From Rhizorhabdus histidinilytica (GTDB taxonomy: Bacteria; Pseudomonadota; Alphaproteobacteria; Sphingomonadales; Sphingomonadaceae): a stretch of 64,000 nucleotides of DNA. Shown here in pieces: positions 59,861-64,000 of this stretch; within the stretch, counting starts at the first letter, position 1, and every line of letters starts with the position of its first letter. Under the pieces are notes generated by a model. The model did no database searches. It saw nothing but the letters and a program-made list of their open reading frames with translations, and had not been told where the DNA came from. Location of the stretch: the NCBI RefSeq assembly GCF_900167915.1, contig NZ_FUYM01000001.1, positions 620,001-684,000 on the forward strand. The letters are read 5' to 3'. A program made the position numbers and the translations under genes.

Positions 59861-61603
59861 TCACCAGCGCTGAAGCATATTCTCGAACAGGGGCTCCAGT
59901 CGCCGGGCGCCTGTGAGCGTCAGATGATCACCATCAAAATAGAGCAGCGCTCCATCCGGATTGACGACGCTGCATTTCCCCCTCTCGCAGAATGCCGGAG
60001 TTGGATCGACAACATTGCGGAGATGGGCCTTCACCAAGCCGATTGCCGAACTGCCGTCCTCTCGCACCAGGCTTTCCCGACTACCGTGCCGCATCCTATA
60101 GATCGTTGCGGGAACGTGCTTTGTATATTCCGGCGCTGGCAGGATGAACACATATTTTGAGCCCTTGAGAGCCTCTTCGGCTGCCGTCACCAGCTCGGCG
60201 TCTATGTCCCTGATAGCGTAGTGGAGAATTGCCCCTTGCACCTCCGGTCGCGAGATTTCCCGTTTGAGCCACTTTGCCCCGAAACGCGGGTCCATCAAGG
60301 CCGCTTTGGTGACTGCGAAGCGCACGCCATAGCCATGTCTGGCGGCAACGGTGACAAGGGTGCTCTTGATCGCGTCGGCGTGGCTATCCCCCACCAGGAA
60401 GATTTGCCCTTTCGGCCCGGAGGACAGGTCGCAGGTCGTTGAGGTCGGCGACAGGATACGCGCCATCTTCCCGCACCGATAGGTGGCCCGGTCGGCCCAC
60501 GCCGCGAAGATCAGCCGGTCAGCCCTGCTGAAACGCATGTCCTGAACCAAGGGCATGGCGAGGGCCACGCCGATCAGCAGGGCGGATGCCAAGGCGCAGT
60601 TCTTCCAGTTGACGAAGCGTGGCCCGTTACGCTCGACCCAGCGATAGAGCGCGATCGACGCAACCATGAATATGGCTGTAGCGGCCAGAGGTAGAACGAC
60701 CGTGCCATTACCGAGCCGCGTACCGCTAAAGGGCTGGTAGCTTAGCAGGACGATGACCGGGAAATGTGCCAGATATAAGGAATAGCTTATATCTCCAATC
60801 CGCTCTCCTGCACGTCCGATCGCACTCTTGATCAACTGAACGGGGAGTCCAAGCCACAGGATCGCGGCTGTCAGAAATGTCGCGCCGATCGCGCCCAACC
60901 CCGGATGGCCGTTGATGACGCTGAGCGCGGTGCCGTCGATGGGCAGGAACGCAAGCACCAATATGCTCGCGAGCGCGCATAGCCCGATCCACCCACCGCG
61001 CGGGTCGGTCGGGGCGTAACGGGCCACCAACATGCCTGCCGCGAATTGCCATAGCCGCAACGGCATCATGAAGAACGATGTTTTCGGGCTGATCGTTACC
61101 ACGAACAGACAGGCGATCATGGACAGGATCAAGATCAATGGGATGGCAATCTTGTACCGGCGCCCCAACAGCCATAGCATCGGGAAGATCAGGTAGAATT
61201 GCAACTCGACGCCCAGCGACCAGAGGTGCAGCATCGGGTTGAATTCAGCCTTGTTGAAGTAGGAGCTTTGCGACCAGAAGCCGATATTGGACGAGAACAG
61301 CGACGCGTATACCGCTTGCGTCACAACCTGGCCGAAATCAGTTGGAAGCGTGATGAAGAACGCCCCAACAAGAGTGGCGAGAATCGCTGTATAATAGGCT
61401 GGGAGGAGGCGTTTCGCTCGTCGGATATAGAACCCTGACGGGCCGTCCTCCGCCTTGTAGAGCTTCTGCATCAGGAAGCCCGATATGACGAAGAACACAT
61501 CGACGCCGATAAAGCCTGCGTGGACCGGAGCGCCGAGATGGTAGAGTATGACGAGCGTGACGGCTACGGCCCGCATGAACTGGATATCAGCGCGATACTG
61601 CAT
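59861..61603 (-). CDS. Membrane acyltransferase with C-terminal SGNH domain (O-antigen acetylase type)
   Basis: A 580-residue protein. Residues 1 to about 345 form an acyltransferase-3 domain with some ten membrane helices; HLGAPVHAGFIGVDVFFVISGF contains the catalytic His region. Residues from about 390 form a periplasmic SGNH domain, FLVGDSHADA and DGDHLTLTGA giving Ser and Asp/His. OafA-like enzymes acetylate lipopolysaccharide or exopolysaccharide. In a prophage it is a typical conversion gene that alters the receptor. It is flanked by 35-bp direct repeats and has lower GC. Confidence 0.92.
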   Translation of the reverse strand: MQYRADIQFMRAVAVTLVILYHLGAPVHAGFIGVDVFFVISGFLMQKLYKAEDGPSGFYIRRAKRLLPAYYTAILATLVGAFFITLPTDFGQVVTQAVYASLFSSNIGFWSQSSYFNKAEFNPMLHLWSLGVELQFYLIFPMLWLLGRRYKIAIPLILILSMIACLFVVTISPKTSFFMMPLRLWQFAAGMLVARYAPTDPRGGWIGLCALASILVLAFLPIDGTALSVINGHPGLGAIGATFLTAAILWLGLPVQLIKSAIGRAGERIGDISYSLYLAHFPVIVLLSYQPFSGTRLGNGTVVLPLAATAIFMVASIALYRWVERNGPRFVNWKNCALASALLIGVALAMPLVQDMRFSRADRLIFAAWADRATYRCGKMARILSPTSTTCDLSSGPKGQIFLVGDSHADAIKSTLVTVAARHGYGVRFAVTKAALMDPRFGAKWLKREISRPEVQGAILHYAIRDIDAELVTAAEEALKGSKYVFILPAPEYTKHVPATIYRMRHGSRESLVREDGSSAIGLVKAHLRNVVDPTPAFCERGKCSVVNPDGALLYFDGDHLTLTGARRLEPLFENMLQRW

Positions 61604-61652
61604 GCTAATCCCCTGCCTGTCGGCGAGGAATAAGCCTGCTTCAAATCAACAT

Positions 61653-61687
61653 CAATCGGTCAAACCAAAATGGAGCCGAAAGGCTAC
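61653..61687 (+). repeat. 35-bp direct repeat, copy 2
   Basis: Nearly identical to 59048-59082, with two mismatches (A/G and T/A) in the unit that starts CAATCGGTCAAACCAAAATG. The copy overlaps the 3' end of the 54-residue gene on the - strand. Confidence 0.85.
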
Positions 61688-61848
61688 GACTTCGGCTTGC
61701 GCTTCTTCAAGAGGCCGTCCACGGCATCCACGGCCTCCGCCACCTCGATCGCGGCGGCCACCGGGGGTACGGCTTTGGGGGCGATGAGGGCGACCAAAGG
61801 CGAGATGCCTTTGAGTTTGCCAAGCAATTTTCCGATCTTGATCTTCAT
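61684..61848 (-). CDS. Small hypothetical protein of the lysis region
   Basis: A 54-residue protein that starts MKIKIGKLLGKLKG and has a hydrophobic central helix VALIAPKAVPPVAAAI. GGAGG lies nine bases before the ATG at 61848, which overlaps the holin-like gene's stop by ATGA. The basic ends with a hydrophobic middle suggest membrane association. It is not covered by typical size cut-offs but the ribosome site is strong. Confidence 0.7.
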   Translation of the reverse strand: MKIKIGKLLGKLKGISPLVALIAPKAVPPVAAAIEVAEAVDAVDGLLKKRKPKS

Positions 61849-62072
61849 TGCTTTTCCTCCTGATTGGCCCGAACCACATCAAGCATCTTTTCCATGCGGC
61901 TGCCATTGTCGGCGGAGCCCTTGGAGGAGCCCAGCCAGAACCCCACGGCCAACATGACGATGTTCTTGAGCGTCTCTTCCAGCCCCTCGCTGTAATGGTT
62001 GAGAAGCGCCCATCCGAAATAGGCGACGATCACCGCAGACAGGGCTATGCGGGGGGCATCCTTGGCGGTCAC
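61845..62072 (-). CDS. Holin-like small membrane protein
   Basis: A 75-residue protein with two hydrophobic segments: IALSAVIVAYFGWALL and NIVMLAVGFWLGSS. A short loop and a charged C-terminal tail (MEKMLDVVRANQEEKQ) follow, as in class II holins. It lies directly after the endolysin gene, overlapping by four bases, the usual lysis-cassette arrangement. Pore formation is inferred. Confidence 0.72.
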   Translation of the reverse strand: MTAKDAPRIALSAVIVAYFGWALLNHYSEGLEETLKNIVMLAVGFWLGSSKGSADNGSRMEKMLDVVRANQEEKQ

Positions 62073-62668
62073 CGCTCATTCCTCGAAATGATACCCGGCG
62101 CCATGATCGGCAGCGGGATATGCGCCTGCGGTACGCCTGACGGCCATCGCCAGTCGGTGATGCGATCGAACGGGAAGTCAGAGATGTTCACCTGATTGCG
62201 CTGGTTGCCGCCGAGCCCCTTTATGGCTCCCGCTGCGGTCCTCCCTGCGGCAAAGGTGACGTGGCCGCCTCCCTCCCGCTCCATGACGCATACGGCGCCT
62301 ACCTGAGGCTCGCATTCGACGCCCCATGTCGCCCAATCGAGAGCACGCGGCGCGGTCTTTGGGATGGCGATCCCGGCATCCTTGAAACACGCGCCGATGA
62401 ACGCGCCGCACCATGCCACCTCATCCGTCTTATAGATGGCATAGCCGACGCGCGCGAAAAGGTTGACGATCACGTTGTTGTGCTGTGGGCCTGGAATCTC
62501 TGTCGTGCCGATCAGCTTGCGCGCTACGACCATCCATGCGGGATCGACGGAAGGAAGTTCCCAAGCCTTGGCGAGGGCGGCATTGATGTCGTCCACCTGC
62601 GCCTGTTTCAGGGGGCCCCAGCGTCGGCGCAGCTCGCCATAGAAAGCGGTATGATCGAACGCCGTCAT
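62069..62668 (-). CDS. Phage endolysin (TIGR02594/NlpC-P60-like)
   Basis: A 199-residue peptidase-like protein. The nucleophile is Cys87 in VAWCGAFIGAC, the general base His136 in GGGHVTF, and EIPGPQHNNVIVN is the family's upstream motif. There is no signal peptide, so it depends on a holin for export. The first 30 residues are a short helical extension. Its start overlaps the preceding gene (ATGA). It should cleave peptidoglycan cross-links during lysis. Confidence 0.85.
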   Translation of the reverse strand: MTAFDHTAFYGELRRRWGPLKQAQVDDINAALAKAWELPSVDPAWMVVARKLIGTTEIPGPQHNNVIVNLFARVGYAIYKTDEVAWCGAFIGACFKDAGIAIPKTAPRALDWATWGVECEPQVGAVCVMEREGGGHVTFAAGRTAAGAIKGLGGNQRNQVNISDFPFDRITDWRWPSGVPQAHIPLPIMAPGIISRNER

Positions 62669-62862
62669 CGCCCCCTCCCATGCTCGCGGAGCCATTCGCC
62701 CCAGACAATCTCCATGCGGTCCTCCAAGCGCTGGAGCCGCTTGTCCGTGTCCCCCTGAAAGGTCGAGTAGGCAGCGAAAGCCGTCATAGCGAGGCTGATC
62801 AATGTCAGCACCACCGAAGGCGTCAGCTGCCAATCATTCCTGGGGTTCCTCGGACTGTTCAC
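62665..62862 (-). CDS. Small membrane-anchored protein with coiled coil (spanin/holin-like)
   Basis: A 65-residue protein with one transmembrane segment (VVLTLISLAMTAFAAYS) followed by a charged helix (DTDKRLQRLEDRMEIVWGEW). The start is GTG at 62862, overlapping the previous stop as GTGA. The membrane helix plus coiled coil resembles an i-spanin or antiholin. It immediately precedes the endolysin gene. Confidence 0.65.
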   Translation of the reverse strand: MNSPRNPRNDWQLTPSVVLTLISLAMTAFAAYSTFQGDTDKRLQRLEDRMEIVWGEWLREHGRGR

Positions 62863-63314
62863 GGTTCCATGCCCGCCATGCCATGCGGGACAGGATGGTG
62901 AGGCCGACCGAAAAGCCGACGAATGCCAGCGCGAAGCCCACCTCCGATCCCCCATGTCGCGACGAGAAGGATCTGCACCCAAGCCAGTCGCGTCAGCCAG
63001 AGCCAGTAGGGATAGATGCCGTCCGGGTTGTTCGTCACGGCGAAGCAGAAGTGCATGACGATCTGCGCGATATAGACCCATCCGATCGCCGACTGCCATT
63101 TGCCCGCCGGGTTCCGCAGGATCACCAGCGCCGTCACGAAATCGACGCAGGCGAACCATGCCCAAGGTGCGAAATTGCCGGTCGATGCGACGAACAGGCT
63201 GTTGACCGCCCAATTGCCGAGCATGGCAAGCGAGACGCGCATCATCTGCCTGCTACGGCAGAGCGCCGAAAGCCCCAGCAGCACGACATAGGCGATGAGG
63301 AATTCGTACAACAT
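62859..63314 (-). CDS. Hypothetical membrane protein of the prophage
   Basis: A 151-residue protein with about four hydrophobic segments, the first at residues 3-18 and the last around WVQILLVATWGIGGG. The ATG at 63314 overlaps the stop of the 27-residue gene (TGATG). No family is recognised. It is located in the lysis/tail region and is probably part of the lysis cassette. Confidence 0.65.
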   Translation of the reverse strand: MLYEFLIAYVVLLGLSALCRSRQMMRVSLAMLGNWAVNSLFVASTGNFAPWAWFACVDFVTALVILRNPAGKWQSAIGWVYIAQIVMHFCFAVTNNPDGIYPYWLWLTRLAWVQILLVATWGIGGGLRAGIRRLFGRPHHPVPHGMAGMEP

Positions 63315-63397
63315 CACGAATTCTTCGGCGGCTTGGGCGGGGGCGGCGTTCCTCCGCTTTTGGGCTCCGGCCGGATCGGCTTGGGCCTCTTCGCCAT
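63314..63397 (-). CDS. Tiny proline-rich peptide of the prophage
   Basis: A 27-residue open frame, MAKRPKPIRP then a Pro-rich tail (TPPPPKPPKNS). GAAGGGG lies eight bases upstream of the ATG. It sits 2 bp after the preceding virion gene's stop and overlaps the next gene by TGATG. Both its ends being fitted to its neighbours supports translation. Confidence 0.55.
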   Translation of the reverse strand: MAKRPKPIRPEPKSGGTPPPPKPPKNS

Positions 63398-63399
63398 TC

Positions 63400-64000
63400 T
63401 CAATTCCCCTTCCTGCGGCTCATGGAGTTCTGGTTGGCCGGTGCCATGCGGTTGCGCCGCATCGTCGGCCGCTTGACGATGGGCTTGGCGGCGATCGGGT
63501 CCTGATCGTCGGCACCGGGATAAAGGGCCTCTTCCACCTGCTGCCGAAGCTTTCGGTCCCGCGCCTTTTCGGCCGCATATCGAGCGGTCCCCTTGACGCC
63601 GGGGATTTGCCCGAGAATGGACTTTTCAAGCTTCTGTAGGGCATCGACGACAACCCCGGCGGTGTTGGAGTAATTGATGGTGCCGGGTGGCGCCGTATAG
63701 GCAGCCTGCACCGTCGCATTAAGATCGCGGATTTCCTGCGCGCCCTTCTTACCGAAGATGTAATCAAGCTTTCCGGAGCTATCCAGATCGCGAACGATCG
63801 CATTGAACTTCGCGGGCGATGGGAAGGGGTTCCCCGCTGGATCGGTCGCGGGGCTCTTTGTCACCTGATCGCGGATATACTGGATGGTCTGGCCCTGAAG
63901 CTCCTTCCATGCCTGCTGGCCCGGCTCGCCGGTCTTTTTGAGGAGGCGCCCGACATTCATGGTATCGTCGAGCGACCCATCAAGGATGACGTGATCGAAT
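63400..64000 (-). CDS. C-terminal part of a large phage protein (runs off the window)
   Basis: The frame is open to the window edge, at least 200 residues, and lacks its start. It includes LLKKTGEPGQQAWKELQG, FGKKGAQEIRDLNATVQ and TAPPGTINYSNTAGV, a pattern that I associate with C-terminal regions of internal or tail-associated virion proteins of podovirus-like phages. This is an impression, not a database result. It is followed by the tiny proline-rich gene and the lysis cassette. Confidence 0.7.
   Translation of the reverse strand, partial: FDHVILDGSLDDTMNVGRLLKKTGEPGQQAWKELQGQTIQYIRDQVTKSPATDPAGNPFPSPAKFNAIVRDLDSSGKLDYIFGKKGAQEIRDLNATVQAAYTAPPGTINYSNTAGVVVDALQKLEKSILGQIPGVKGTARYAAEKARDRKLRQQVEEALYPGADDQDPIAAKPIVKRPTMRRNRMAPANQNSMSRRKGN

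Larger units (their letters stand above)
57769..64000. mobile_element. Prophage-like element (left part) integrated in tRNA-Ser
   Basis: From the broken tRNA gene to the window end, gene content changes to small unknown proteins, an endolysin, holin-like membrane proteins, a probable virion gene and an acyltransferase cargo gene. Base composition also drops. No integrase is inside the window, so the far end is outside. The stretch 57769-57906 after the tRNA break holds no gene that I can see. The tRNA break and the gene order support a prophage rather than a random chromosomal segment. Confidence 0.82.

Overview
The window looks like a chromosome segment of a sphingomonad (Alphaproteobacteria, Sphingomonadales; Sphingomonas, Rhizorhabdus or Sphingobium type). 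The evidence is high GC, very dense operons joined by ATGA/TGATG overlaps, many Rieske, P450, SDR and DUF1214 catabolic genes, and a compact cell-wall/replication operon. The genus is inferred from general character, not from a search.

Bases 1-49,400 form a large accessory catabolic region. It holds one Rieske oxygenase, three cytochromes P450 with one putidaredoxin-type ferredoxin, eight SDRs plus the remnant of a ninth, three DUF1214 proteins, four crotonase-fold proteins, one true and one cysteine-less thiolase, a DUF35 protein, two adjacent acyl-CoA dehydrogenases, an acyl-CoA ligase, an epoxide hydrolase, a PF10118 protein, a GMC oxidase, a serine hydrolase, an old-yellow-enzyme/FAD fusion, a TauD-type dioxygenase, a molybdopterin oxidoreductase, a sulfotransferase and a two-subunit E1 dehydrogenase with a free-standing lipoyl domain. 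Together they look like oxygenation, alcohol oxidation, ring cleavage, CoA activation and side-chain shortening of alicyclic, terpenoid or steroid-like compounds. The substrate cannot be read from the sequence. Regulators are a LysR, a TetR and two MarR-type proteins, and several operator-like palindromes sit beside them.

Blocks: (1) 715-4662 (-), Rieske oxygenase and three SDRs; (2) 4834-6832 (+), SDR and DUF1214; (3) 6840-8080 (-), SDR and NTF2-like; (4) 8261-9169 (+), crotonase; (5) 9170-11893 (-), crotonase, DUF35, thiolase-like and NTF2-like; (6) 12055-16824 (+), thiolase, E1 alpha/beta, lipoyl carrier, EthD-like and quinone reductase; (7) 16808-20412 (-), DUF1214, SDR and CoA ligase, divergent from LysR; (8) 21548-32336 (-), TetR, P450s, ferredoxin, SDR, MarR, PF10118, epoxide hydrolase, amidohydrolase and NTF2-like; (9) 32377-35111 (-), serine hydrolase and GMC oxidase, divergent from (10) 35212-42402 (+), a 6-oxocamphor-hydrolase-like protein, OYE, TauD, Mo-enzyme and alpha/beta hydrolase; (11) 42594-48367 (-), acyl-CoA dehydrogenases, MarR, sulfotransferase and DUF1214; (12) 48504-49357 (+), SDR and a broken SDR.

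Bases 49,444-57,602 (-) are a conserved housekeeping operon: lytic transglycosylase, rlpA, D,D-carboxypeptidase, tmk, holB, metG, tatD, an MBL hydrolase and a small membrane protein. At 57,727 a tRNA-Ser gene is cut in its anticodon arm. From there to the window end lies the edge of a prophage-like element with small hypothetical genes, tRNA-like sequences, an acyltransferase cargo gene flanked by 35-bp direct repeats, an endolysin/holin region and the end of a probable virion gene.

Three long palindromic repeat loci occur at the 3' ends of convergent genes (384-694, 21463-21551, 42399-42597). At two of them the ends of the element supply the TAG stop codons of both flanking genes.
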